Assembly (NCBI GenBank): GCA_031841125.1 | Contig: CM063111.1 | Location: 56,047,535-56,111,534 of the forward strand | Direction: 5' to 3' | Origin: Acanthococcus lagerstroemiae | Lineage: Eukaryota > Arthropoda > Insecta > Hemiptera > Eriococcidae | DNA length: 64,000 nt | In this document: piece after piece, positions 1 to 11,518 of the stretch | Layout of the letters: each line of letters starts with the position of its first letter | Numbering within the stretch: position 1 is the first letter of the stretch | Notes under the pieces: model-generated | Told to the model about the DNA's origin: nothing | The model's input: the letters and a program-made list of their open reading frames with translations, nothing else | Databases searched by the model: none | Program-made: the position numbers and the translations under genes

Positions 1-911
1 GATAGCTAGAGGAAAACGGTTTGAAATTTTGAGAGCGGAATGATCTCCTCTTTCGAAAATGTCAACCCGCTTCGCTGTAGCTGCCTCCACTCCAAAGATT
101 TTCGCAAATTATTAGTTCACCCCAGAGAAATTAGCGATTTCGAAAACGACATTTCGCGTATGAGAAATAGCATATTCAACTCGTTGAAGGCGCCTCCACT
201 TTTTCGGATTTTCCTTTCACGCCTTCGGCACGTCGAATATGCAAGCCAACATACACCAATTGACGTTTTCAAATTCGCTATTTTCTCTGGGGGGAACTAA
301 TAAAACGCAAAAATCTCCGGACTGAGGATAGCTAGAGGAAAACGGCTTGAAATTTTGAGAGCGGAATGATCTCTTTCGAAAATGTCAACCCGCTTCGCTG
401 TCAAATTATTAGTTCGCCCCAGAGAAATGAGCCATCTCGAAAACGTCATTTGGCGTATGAGAAATAGCATATTTAGCTCGTTGAAGGCGCCTCCACTTTT
501 TCATATATTCCGTTCACGCCTTCGGCACGTCGAATATGCAAGCCAACATACACCAATTGACGTTTTCAAATTCGCTTTTTTCTGGGGGAACTAATAAAAC
601 GCAAAAATTCGGACTGGGATAGCTAGAGGAAACGGTTGAAATTTTAGCGGAATGATTCTTTCGAAAATGTAACCCGCTTCGCTGTCAAATTTATTATTGC
701 CCAGAGAAATACATTCGAAAACGATTTGCTAGAGAATGCAATTATCGTGAGCGCCCACTTTTTCATTTCCTTCACTTGCAGTGAATATGCAGCCAAATAC
801 CATTGAGTTCAATTCGTATTTTGGGGGATAAAACGCAAATTCGATGGGATAGCTAGAGGAAAACGGTTGAAATTTTGAGAGCGAATGACTCCTTTCGAAA
901 TGTAACCCGTT
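1..911. repeat. ~330-bp tandem repeat, four eroding copies
   Basis: Copies begin at 1, 327, 618 and 848, each with GATAGCTAGAGGAAA followed by a TTGAAATTTT block and AACCCGCTTCGCTG. Spacing falls from 326 to 291 to 230 bases because copies 3 and 4 lack scattered single bases and short pieces. The short open frames at 40-300 and 382-594 are paralogous translations of this unit, so they are not genes. The scattered small deletions look more like poor consensus than biological decay. Confidence 0.85.
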
Positions 912-1740
<829 letters not shown>

Positions 1741-2182
1741 TTGCCCTCAGATTAATCGAACGCGACACTGATACTTCATGTTTGAACCTAGAAGATGCCC
1801 TTGACTATCCAGAGTTCATTTAACCGATTTTATCAAAATCAAATAATCGAAGTCATGGGTTCACACATCGAAGAATTACGTAGTACACACTGGCGTATAT
1901 GTACACAGCTAAATGTTTCCAGATTATACAACCTAACCATATTATGTATTGGAAATGGGATAAAATACAGCTGTCACGACGCTTCCTAAAAAAAACAAAC
2001 AACTGCTGGTCTGAAAAACGTTTCTTCATAATCTCGTTTAGTCGGCCTGGCCTAGCACACCGACCGATTACTCGTACTTCCGGGAAATAGCCTGATAAAA
2101 CATATGAATGGGGAAATCTAAAATATCTCAAGTGGAATGAATTACTAGCTTAGTTTGAGAGTTTCAGTATTTAAGTTCGCAG
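1741..2182. other. Intergenic, nothing recognised
   Basis: AT-rich, apparently single-copy within the window. Short open frames on both strands have no recognisable motif and no start or splice context. Confidence 0.6.
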
Positions 2183-2777
2183 CCAGGGTTGCCAACCCTG
2201 GTGAGTTTTGATCGATTGGAAAGCGTAGATGGTAATTTCAGAAAAAATTGTGGATTTTCAAATTTTGACTGATTATCATGGTGATCAAGCACGTACGTAT
2301 ACATTTACACAAATAAAAAATTTTTCGTCTGTAATCAACGATGATTTTTCCAGAAATACCTATGTCAGCACCATTACACCAGCAGCAATCTTAGCCTTGC
2401 CTCGGAAATTTTACTATAGATGTCCAAGAGCGGCAGGAGGGGGTCTGACCCCTAACCGTGTATACAGTCCCGATAAACACAGGGTGATTGATGAAATATT
2501 TTTGTCGCAACCGAAGACGAAAAAGATCAGTCATTATGATAACACTATACGGCGTCTGTCGAGGATTTTCTGAATCTGTGCTCAGAACTCAAGTCCGCGA
2601 ACCGTGATTAAATCGCCATAAGTGGCAAAATTATCACGGATTGGCTCACGGTCTCGGAAAACCTTCGAAATATCATCAATTATTCCTACAGAATTACAGA
2701 AAAAACTGGTTATTTTTTACAGCATTTTCAAAGATCTAACAATGTAACATTTCACAGCTTTGACGTGGCAACCCTGG
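2183..2777. mobile_element. hAT-like non-autonomous DNA transposon
   Basis: The ends are inverted: CCAGGGTTGCCA at the left and TGGCAACCCTGG at the right. They are flanked by a near-identical direct repeat, GTTCGCAGC on the left and GTTCCCAGC on the right (8 of 9 bases), the size expected for hAT 8-bp target-site duplications; the exact boundary is ambiguous by one base. CAGGG termini are typical of hAT elements. No transposase frame is present in the ~595 bp; the 114-residue frame at 2229-2573 has no recognised motif. It ends 120 bases before the Diedel-like start codon. Confidence 0.65.
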
Positions 2778-2897
2778 TTCCCAGCTGTCAACGGTCGATG
2801 TTAATATTCAGAATAACGTTTAAAGAGCAGACAAGTACGCGGTGTTCTACAATTGGCATCCGGTTTATGAACGCAGTGATATTCGTGCATAACTACA

Positions 2898-3221
2898 ATG
2901 TGTCTCAAACTCAGTGTGTTTTTATTAATGGCCGCCGTTCTGACTGTTAAAATGGGCAGCGTGAAATCGGATTGTTGTTACCCGTACAAAATCGTGTATG
3001 TCAACGGCACAACAATAGCTTATTGCGACGACGAAAGCAGAGCATCCCCCTGCTGCGGAATAGGTGAGTGCAATATATTTTGCTGTAATTGTGACAATGG
3101 ATGTCGACAGAAGCCTACCCCTGCGCCAACGACGACTACACCAATGGCTGCAACTTCGAAGACAACTCCGAAGAACCACCAGGAACTGTCAGACTACTAC
3201 CGGTACAACGTCGTCAACTGA
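2898..3221 (+). CDS. Diedel-like secreted cysteine-rich protein
   Basis: A 107-residue single-exon frame. Residues 1-24 form a signal peptide (hydrophobic VFLLMAAVLTV core), so the mature protein begins at the DCC motif. It has ten cysteines in a compact block (26, 27, 43, 52, 53, 58, 62, 63, 65, 69) ending in CCGIGECNIFCCNCDNGCR, then a Thr/Pro-rich tail. The C-G-x-G-x-CNIF-x-CNC-x-x-GC pattern is the signature of the Diedel family, small secreted insect proteins (about 115 residues in Drosophila) that dampen immune signalling and also occur in some insect viruses. The GGTGAGT at the CGIGEC codons resembles a splice donor, but the family motif reads through it, so I keep one exon. The start has A at -3. 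A hAT-like element lies 120 bases upstream and an AATAAA 80 bases downstream. Family assignment is from motif recognition only; immune function here is inference. Confidence 0.75.
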   Translation: MCLKLSVFLLMAAVLTVKMGSVKSDCCYPYKIVYVNGTTIAYCDDESRASPCCGIGECNIFCCNCDNGCRQKPTPAPTTTTPMAATSKTTPKNHQELSDYYRYNVVN

Positions 3222-3301
3222 TGTGCTGAAATCCGCATACTGTAGAGTAACTTTTTGTACTGAAAGTAAATTTTATATCGATAGAAATTAGAAATAGCGG
3301 T

Positions 3302-3307
3302 AATAAA
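3302..3307 (+). terminator. Polyadenylation signal AATAAA for the Diedel-like gene
   Basis: Canonical AATAAA 80 bases after the TGA stop of the Diedel-like frame, followed by T-rich sequence. Position fits a short 3' UTR. Confidence 0.6.
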
Positions 3308-4273
3308 AATTTTTACACGATTTTAACACGAAGTTCATTCCTAATATCTTCTCGTGAGTCTGAAAACATAAACGCAGTTCAAATGAATATTTTTCTATAT
3401 TTACGATACGTAAACAAAAAATTAAATAATACAAAAAAAAGTGGAGAGTTCAGAGGATGAAAAAAGAAAAAGTACGTTATAGTTTACAATTTTCTTTTGT
3501 ATGTAAATTTAATACGGCAAGAATGCATAACACGCATTTGGATACGGGGATTTCGAAAGCCTACACACGTAGAAAGATGGAACAGGCAGACACTTGATTT
3601 AGGTATTTCATTTTGAGCGTACGTCTACTTCGTTTTCAAGTATCCTGATCTGTGACCAAACAAAAACTGTTCAGATTTACGCATCTGTGGAGTACTACTG
3701 CGATGGTAATTCAGCTCGTCAAACCGTGATGAGCTGCATACACGACTGCCGTCAAAAATGAATAGCAAAAAGTTCAAATTAAAAGAATTACAAATTAAAA
3801 AATTCTCAAGTAGGTATCTTTTTGTATACGCCAAAATACATATTCAGATGTAATGCATTCGATGCACTCGAGAAAGTGGAACATGGGCACTGAGGCACAC
3901 CGCATAGGGTACCAAAAAGTTCATTTGTATTGCTGTAATTAAAAACACCACTGATGAAGTACGATCAAGACGTGATTTCGATATTTTGAAACAAACAATT
4001 TGATGTGAGCAAATCAGGGTGAGTATGTGCTTATTTCAACAAAAAGTTCGAAAGTACACATACAAGCAGCCGGAGCTATCAGAGGTTCGACGCGTCAAAA
4101 TACTTTTTGCAGTTTGCCCATTTCTACTATTCGATAAACTGTACTCGATGTTTCTAACATTAAAAAGTTTTACGGAAAGTGTTACCAAATGTTTTTCAGA
4201 AAAATACCTCGGGCTATTGGGACTCGGAATCAAAGCGGCTGACATCTAGCGGATGTTTTGTGAGCCTTCATTA
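3308..4273. other. Intergenic, nothing recognised
   Basis: AT-rich sequence with scattered short frames on both strands that overlap each other and carry no motif. No repeat of other window sequence was noticed. Confidence 0.55.
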
Positions 4274-4622
4274 AGTGATCATGGAGAGAAGCACTCAACT
4301 TTTAAGTGCCCTTTAATGGAACAAATCACTTTAAATTGCACTTAAGTAACCTCCAGGGTACGTAAGTGCAATTGTATGATTTTTTTCCATTTAAGGGCAG
4401 TTAACATTTAAATGTTGTTTGAAAATACGGCTATCATTTCTTACTTTCCCGCACTTCTACTGATTTTGTTACTTGACATATTGAATTTATAATCGCAAGT
4501 TCGAATATGTAGCTCCGTGCAGTTCAAATTTGAAGCATGTCCGTCATTTCTTCATTTTACAATGATTTTTTGAAAAACCCCTATTTTCCATTTAAGGTAA
4601 TGTTATCTCCTCCATGATCACT
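4274..4622. mobile_element. MITE-like element with 13-bp inverted ends
   Basis: AGTGATCATGGAG at 4274-4286 is exactly inverted at 4610-4622. The interior is rich in TTTAAG/CTTAAA motifs and non-coding. No convincing target-site duplication was seen, so the class is open. Confidence 0.4.
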
Positions 4623-4930
4623 CAACCTTTTATTAGGAGGTGCACATTAGCGCTCCTACATTCCGTTCCACATCCCAATACAGCAGCGTGAATTCAATAT
4701 CAATCTAACTGAATTACTCTTTACTTCGGTTCAAGTCAACTGCTCTTCCAAACGCTCCAGTACTCCAAGATGTCAGATGTAACATAAATGTCATAAATAC
4801 ATCATTAACGGTCACCAGACATAACTAAACATGCTATATGAACGGTTCACGTAAGAAACAACTAGGTACAGTCAGTTCTGAAATTGTAACTCAACAGATA
4901 GCGCTATAACTTCTCTTCAGCTAGGTGAAC

Positions 4931-5181
4931 TGGACACTGTTCAACAAAAGGGAACCAATCCACATTTGTAAACAAAATGAGTTATTATAGTATCATTGGA
5001 GAGAGCATAAAACGTAGAATTTTTCAAAATTGGGCCCCCGATTCAAAAATGTGTACTCACACAGGGAAAAGCTTATCAGTAAACGCAATGCCACAGTTTC
5101 TACATGGCTCTTGAACTTCGAATCACGTGTTCTCAAAAAGCGGATTTTGCTGGTTAGTTCCCTGTTGTTGAACAGCGTCCA
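4931..5181. mobile_element. MITE, copy A of a two-copy family
   Basis: About 250 bp with inverted ends: TGGACACTGTTCAACAAAAG at the left against TGGACGCTGTTCAACAACAG (reverse complement of the right end). The interior (TTCAAAATTGGGC, GATTCAAAAATGTGTACTCAC, TCTTGAACTTCGAATCA) recurs at 11272-11518, whose ends are also inverted. Non-coding. Confidence 0.65.
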
Positions 5182-5955
5182 ACTGTTAGCGTGAGTTTGC
5201 CGGCAGATATGCTGCCTTGTTCAAATGCACAACAGTATGTCGGAACATAATGGCTATAGATACAGCCCTATCTATCTACACGTTGGAATTTCAAAACTGA
5301 CTAAGGTTGTTTTTCCCAAGAACTCTTTATATGTTCAACTTAGAACATACATTCAACACGGTTTGTTACAGAATTCTTCGCCTCGACACGTTTTCCAGAA
5401 TATTAAAAACGCACGGGACTATGGGTAACCTATTTTGTACCAAAAGTTCAATTTTTTATAATTTAAACAATACCTAATATGTAGTAACAAAGTAATAATG
5501 TCACTTACTAAAATAACAAATAAATAAATAACGTTTAGTTACAAAATACTTTTGATCGATATCATAAACGGGATACCTACATGCGAACCGCCTTACGACC
5601 TGCGAAAGAGAAAATACTGACAGTGGGGAATGATAAAGTACACAGAACTCTTTCAGATCCTTCTTGTCAACGTTGAAACTATTTTCAGGAGTCCAAAATA
5701 GTAAAACGTGATAGGTATACCTATTTTCTTAAACATAGGAACGTATAAATCAGCGTTCAATGAGTTGGTTACAAAACCAAGATTTACATACAAGAAGTAT
5801 TCCAATTCGCAACAACAAGACGCATTTTGTTTCGAACACCTTAAATCTAAATTTCATATCCCACTTCACGCTACCTCCAATATTTGATGTTACCTATCTG
5901 AAATTGAACCCTCACTGGATATCACAATCAACGTTGATCCACTTTTATTCAAGTC
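5182..5955. other. Intergenic, nothing recognised
   Basis: AT-rich. The 67- and 85-residue frames here show no motif and no gene context. Confidence 0.5.
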
Positions 5956-7579
5956 CAGAGATGGGCAAGATTATGAATCTCTGTATCACAAAGATTGAAA
6001 AATATTATGATCAATAATCACTGCAGAGTTATTAGATTCATGATCTGAAGGATTGTGATCTCTTTCTGATTTCTAAAATTCAATGCTGTCAAACCAAAAA
6101 TGGTAATCATATAATAATAACTGAATAACTGTTAATAGAAGGAAATTGATAACATAACTGTAACTGTTAACTGTATGAATCAAATAATGTAACCATAACA
6201 GCAGTCATTAGCCTTATTTATATATTTAATTCTATACAACATGACAGTGCTGCTAAAAAATCTGAGATTGTAATCTAAAGATCAAAAAGATTACAAGTTC
6301 AGGGTAATCTCCTTCATGAACCCCCCCCCCTCCCCCGAAAAACCTTTCAACTCTACTTTGTTATCTTCTTTAATTTACACAGTGCTGCCATAACCATCAG
6401 AATACAATTAATGATTGTTATGGTTATGTGAATAACGGTTTGGGTTATCTTATCAATTTACTTGGTTAGCAATTATTCAATCTTTATTGGGTTATCTTAT
6501 CAATTTACTTGGTTAGCAATTATTCAATCTTTATGATACTAAAAATAAAAAACAGAAGTAAGGTTCATTACCATTACTATAATTATTTTATTCGTTTCAT
6601 ACAGTTAATGGTAATTCCAAAGTTGTTATTTGCCTCGCAAAGTCAATTACAACTATTCGGACTTTTCAAGGCAGTGGCGCGCTAGTGTCGCTGGTTTGTT
6701 ATCAGTAACTTTTTGTTATCAGCGTTGAGATAACTGCAAGAGAAACGTTCTGTAAAATAGGTAATATACGTATTAATTACGTTATTATATCACCTATTTT
6801 TCAACTGAGGCGATGATTGGCAAGAATCTTGAAGATCACAATGGAGTTGGGAAAAAAAAATATATACCGATATCAACCAGATCAACTCACACCGGCTGCA
6901 CATGGTCAATAAAAATTGTGAACGTGTGCACAGAACAACGTTATGATAACGATTAGAGATCGTAAAAATGATCCACGCATCATTAAAATTTAAAACAATT
7001 TGAATTTTTAATGTGATGTAACATTCCTCTCAACAGCTTATCTTAACTCTGATAACATCAACATATGTGCGTGTGCTTGTAGTGGCATGTAAACAGAGAG
7101 CCCGAATATTAGGTGTACATATCAATTTCTTTCAGTCAACTATTATTAAGGCTCTGCAAACTTAGTACAGGCATATTCATCCGCCATTTTGATCCAGTTC
7201 CAATGATAAGCAAATGCTTCACAGAACGCATTGCCTGCGGCAACTGAGACTGCATAGGGAATGGAAGGGTAAAAATGGTGGCTGAGCATGCCTAGACGAA
7301 GTTTACATAGCCCATTGTTATTTAAGTATAATCTGTTGACGTTACGAAGTCCAATCTTTTGCCTGCAAAAAAACATAAACAAACTGAAAACAATATTAAC
7401 AATATAGAGGGATGCAATCAGCGTAATGTTTTCAAAATTTTCCTGATAAGAAATTGGACTTCTCAAAGTGAACAGACTATAATCATGGTTATTACACAGT
7501 TGAAAGTTTTCAGTTTGGCAGTACTGGATCTGTAGATTATGATTTTAGATCACTGGATTCATGATCTTGCCTATCTCTG
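5956..7579. mobile_element. hAT-like element, ~1.6 kb, no transposase
   Basis: Left end CAGAGATGGGCAAGATTATG and the reverse complement of the right end, CAGAGATAGGCAAGATCATG, match at 18 of 20 bases. Flanking octamers TTCAAGTC (5948-5955) and TTCAAATG (7580-7587) agree at six of eight positions, fitting an aged hAT target-site duplication. The interior is AT-rich with repeated GTTATG and AATAACTG motifs. The longest frame (7146-7466, minus) has no transposase motif. Confidence 0.5.
6441..6534. repeat. Perfect 47-bp tandem duplication
   Basis: Two identical adjacent 47-base units starting TGGGTTATCTTATC and ending TTCAATCTTTAT, inside the hAT-like element. Confidence 0.9.
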
Positions 7580-9639
7580 TTCAAATGTACTAAAGAGAAT
7601 GATCATTATTTGGCATCTGCTTGAGAAACATCATGTCAAAGGACTGACAGGAAAAACAAGTGATGTATGGTTTGTAAACAATTACTCAACTGTAACCGGC
7701 AACTGTAAACGGTGAAATCAATTCAACTTTTACAGTTACAGCCATTATAAACAAACATATCTTACACCAAGTTCAACTAATAGGGTTAAGATAAACATAT
7801 TCTTGATGTAGGTAACGTTTTCTCAATACATACTGCATCAAAATTGGTATTCATTTAATACTGATATAACTTGTACACTTATTAATCACAAGTACATAAC
7901 AAACATGTTTCGCCTTCACGCTTCAACCGCACTAATAACACAAATATCGCATATAAATTACAAGATTATGGTCTTAACTCCAGCTCATCAATACACTCGG
8001 TACATGCAAACAGTTTGAAAATACTGAAAGAAGTTTGAGACTGTTCTGCGTTACCATTTTCCATCAAAAAAACCGTTTCTTATTCCACTAGATTAATTCC
8101 AACATTCCAAGTTAGACATATAATTTCTAGCTCTGGCAGTGCTTCTAATACATTAAATCTATCTGTGGTGTATTACCCTAATTGTAGTGATATCTCATCT
8201 TTCATATACCACGAAGTTCAGATTTGCATTCCAACTTCAACTGAGAGTTTCAAATTCTTGATCGGTCCAGAAAACTCATTTTTAACTGGATCTACATCAC
8301 TCTCAAATGATTCACACAGAATGCTGTCAATATTATCAACTACCAGTCAAAAAACTGCGACGAATGCACTACCATGAAGATTCACCAGCACAGACGCTCA
8401 AAAATGGTAACTAAAATTGCCGCCAATCTGTCAAGGACCTTGACTAAACTACGTCAGTTCAGATCTGAAAGAGTTCTTACACAATAAAACCTTTACAAAA
8501 CAGAACGCCAAGGGACCGACATTTTCTTTCCAAGACAAGTTTCCGCCTCTAACATACAACTTTATGCTATAAAAGCTGTCGGGACTATTTTCTTCAACAG
8601 CAATGAACAAGTCTTTTCGGCTTACACAGGGTCTGCGTTCAATGAGTTTCATCGAATATTCTTATGAACTGGTTATACAATACAATTATCACGTCATTAA
8701 TAACCACAAAATACACATCAAGGACAAAAACAAGTACACTAGCGAATAAATAACGAAATACTGATGGGTACAATACTGTGTAGCATGAACACTGTATCTC
8801 CAGTTCTCCACACTTTTCCAAATAGAAAATCTCACAAACCTGCACTACGGTTCCGTACTTCGTACTATGATCATTTTTTTTTTTTACAGAATATAATTCT
8901 TAGAGGTACTCACCGCTAACCTTTATCTGTAGAATTCATCTGGAGGGAGTTGCTAACATATTTATATGATCGGCCAGGTGTTCATCAACCAAAGAATCGA
9001 AAACTAACACTAAACATTGAAATTCCGAATGAAATTCGTAATCTTCGATAGGTCACGGCATTAAATGGTTGAAATCTCAGAACTTACGACCAGCAACCTC
9101 CCAATTCACACTCGAAACTGTCCAGGGTAGCGGGGCCAAGAACCGATTGCGTAGATCAGATCATTTAAAAAATTCAGATCGTTATCAGATCAGACTATCA
9201 AGAGGAATTAAAAAAAAACAGATCATACCCGAGAAACAGGTCAGATATTATGGTAAATCAACGGTCAGATAAAGCAGGTCACGGATCAGATCAATGATTT
9301 ATACACACTTCTGCACAATAATATATAAGACCACATCCAACATACAGAGAGAAAACTGTACTTCATGCACTGAGAAAGGCAATCTAAGTATGTACATAAA
9401 ATGTTTCATGAAACTTACTTTTTCTGTTGATATCATGTTGCCGCCTGCAAACCAGCATCACTTCTGACTCAGGAAAAGAATAACTTCCAACTCATACAAA
9501 TTACTTCCTTCATAAATATGTATACGTTTCGCAATCAATTAGCAAATCCTGAAACCACCGGAGAATTCTGCAAACTATCTAATAAATTGGCATTCCCATA
9601 ACTATAATAAAATACGAGCAAAATACTAGCAATACTAGC
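7580..9639. other. Intergenic, nothing recognised
   Basis: AT-rich; short frames on both strands without motif. A CAGATCA-rich patch occurs around 9150-9300. No splice-supported exon was found. Confidence 0.5.
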
Positions 9640-10262
9640 GAAAAATTCGTTGACTCCCATAAGAAAAACACACGGAGCAAAGATCATCATTCTACCATAC
9701 TACCTGCGAATAAGTCGCGTATAAAATTGATGGTACATTTACACTGAGGCTGACAGCATTGCTGTCAGCCTCAGTGTAAAAGTGTAAATGCACCATCAAG
9801 GGTGCGCTCTGTAATGGCAAAAAACGAAATGCGGCTTACTGATTCGTGGGTTCAGTTGAAAAGGTGATCATGTGCGAAAAGTGACAAAAAATGTTGTCCA
9901 AGCATTTCAAAATAGGACTCTACAGAAAGAAAACAACCGAATGAAAAGTTTTTGTTCTTTTCAGTTTGTCATAAAAAATGATATTTCTGATTTTTTTTTT
10001 TTGTACATATTGTTACCATTAGGGTAAAATATCCATAATCACTTTCAACGTGTGCACTAGCGCTCCTGCAGTGTGCTTTATATGCGAAAGGAGGTTTTCA
10101 GCATTTGCTAATGAACTTCTGGGTTCTAACAAATTTCTCATTCTCAGGTAGTAACTAGTAACATAATGATGTTTGCTTCGTGTATTTTTCTTATGGGAGT
10201 CAGAAACGTTCCTTGGCCAAAAGTTGGATATTTTTGCACACAATAACTCACTGTGTGACTTC
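9640..10262. mobile_element. Foldback element copy, split by inner sequence
   Basis: The left arm (to about 9722, containing ACTCCCATAAGAAAAACACA and GGAGCAAAGATCA) and right arm (about 10099-10262) correspond to the two arms of the intact foldback at 10747-11079, which pairs TAAGAAAAACGCATGGAGCA with its inverted counterpart. Here about 370 bases containing a separate hairpin separate the arms. Non-coding. Confidence 0.5.
9727..9800. repeat. Near-perfect 74-nt hairpin
   Basis: TTTACACTGAGGCTGACAGC is exactly inverted around a one-base centre. Outside it TTGATGGTACATTTACAC pairs with GTGTAAATGCACCATCAA. It may be the remains of a small foldback transposon; a precursor-miRNA-like shape is possible but untested. 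Confidence 0.7.
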
Positions 10263-10308
10263 AGATCACTAGCGCTTCTACAATGCGCGCGTTTTCTTTA
10301 ATGTCAAA

Positions 10309-10712
10309 CAGGGCTTGAAAGCCGAAAAAATTTTTCAGTTTTCAGCTGTGGCTTTTGAAGCCGTATCATTTTTTTCAACTTTCAGGTTCAGTTTTCAGCT
10401 TACACGCCCTGAACACATTCAGCTTTCACTTTTAAATCCCACAAAAAATACAGCTTTTCGGCTTTTGGCTTTCAGCTTTCGGCTAGCTTTCAAGCCCTGA
10501 TTTTAGGTTTTGATTCCTGGACATTTTGAGGTGAAAATCTGCCAATCTGCGAACATCAAAATCCCGCCATAGGTCACTAACGTCACAAAACAGAAAATCA
10601 AGGCAGAGAATTTTCAGGGAAGAAAAAGCCGAATAGTACTGGTTTTCAGCTTTCAGCTAGCTTTCAAACCCTGGTATTCAGCTTTCAGCTTTCGGCTAGC
10701 TTTCAAGCCCTG
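10309..10712. mobile_element. hAT-like MITE, 404 bp
   Basis: Inverted ends CAGGGCTTGAAAGC and GCTTTCAAGCCCTG, flanked by a perfect direct repeat TGTCAAA (10302-10308 and 10713-10719). CAGGG ends are typical of hAT. Two further internal GCTAGCTTTCAARCCCTG copies (near 10500 and 10670) show internal duplication of the right end. The interior is rich in CAGCTTTCAGCTTT motifs. Non-coding. Confidence 0.65.
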
Positions 10713-10746
10713 TGTCAAAGTCACAAACGCGCTTATCACGCTTCCC

Positions 10747-11079
10747 GTGACGTCATGTAGTGAGTTGCTGTTACCAAAAATACCCATTTTGGTTCCAACA
10801 AAAGTATCGAGTATCGACTTCTATAAGAAAAACGCATGGAGCAAAGATCAATACTATGTTACTAGCTTACTACCTGAGAATAAGAAATTTGTTAGAAACT
10901 AAAGGTACACATTTTTAATCCAGAAGGATCTGACCATTTGCTAATAAACTTCTGGTTCTAACAAATTTCTTTGATCTTTGCTCCGTGTGTTTTTCTTACG
11001 AGAGTCAAGACGTTCGTTGGAGCCAAGAGGGGTATTTTTGCTAACAGTAACCATGCAGTAACTCACTCCATGACGTCAC
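10747..11079. mobile_element. Foldback MITE with ~100-bp inverted arms
   Basis: The left arm begins GTGACGTCATGTAGTGAGTT and its imperfect reverse complement ends at 11079. GTTGGTTCC-type, AAAAATACCC, TAAGAAAAAC and GAGCAAAGATCA blocks occur in both arms, about 100 bases each. A disrupted relative is at 9640-10262. Confidence 0.65.
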
Positions 11080-11271
11080 TGGAAAACGCACCCATTTGCA
11101 GACTCCCAATAGTGACAGAAGCAATCACCTTGACGTCATTATAGGCGTGTTCTGAGTTCTGACAGAAGTCCGGCATTATCAAGAGCTGACGTCACCAGGC
11201 TTGTTATTTAAACATCCGACAGTATCAGGTATTAGGTATTATCATGAAGGGAAAAAAATTCTTTTGATAAC

Positions 11272-11518
11272 TGGACGCAGTTAGGCGTAAAAGAACCAAC
11301 CGACATTTGTTGACAAAATAAGTTACTAGCATCGTTAGACAGACCGTAAAAAGTAGAATTCTTCAAAATTGGGCTCCCGATTCAAAAATGTGTACTCACG
11401 TTGAAAAAAAGTTTTCAGTAAACGCTATGATAGTTTCTACATAGCTCTTGAACTTCGAATCATCTGTTCTCAAAAAGCAGATTTTGTTGGTTGGTTCTGT
11501 TACTCTTAACTGTGTCCA
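11272..11518. mobile_element. MITE, copy B of the two-copy family
   Basis: Ends TGGACGCAGTTAGGCGTAAA and, reverse complemented, TGGACACAGTTAAGAGTAAC. The interior aligns with copy A at 4931-5181 over most of its length, in the same orientation. Confidence 0.65.
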
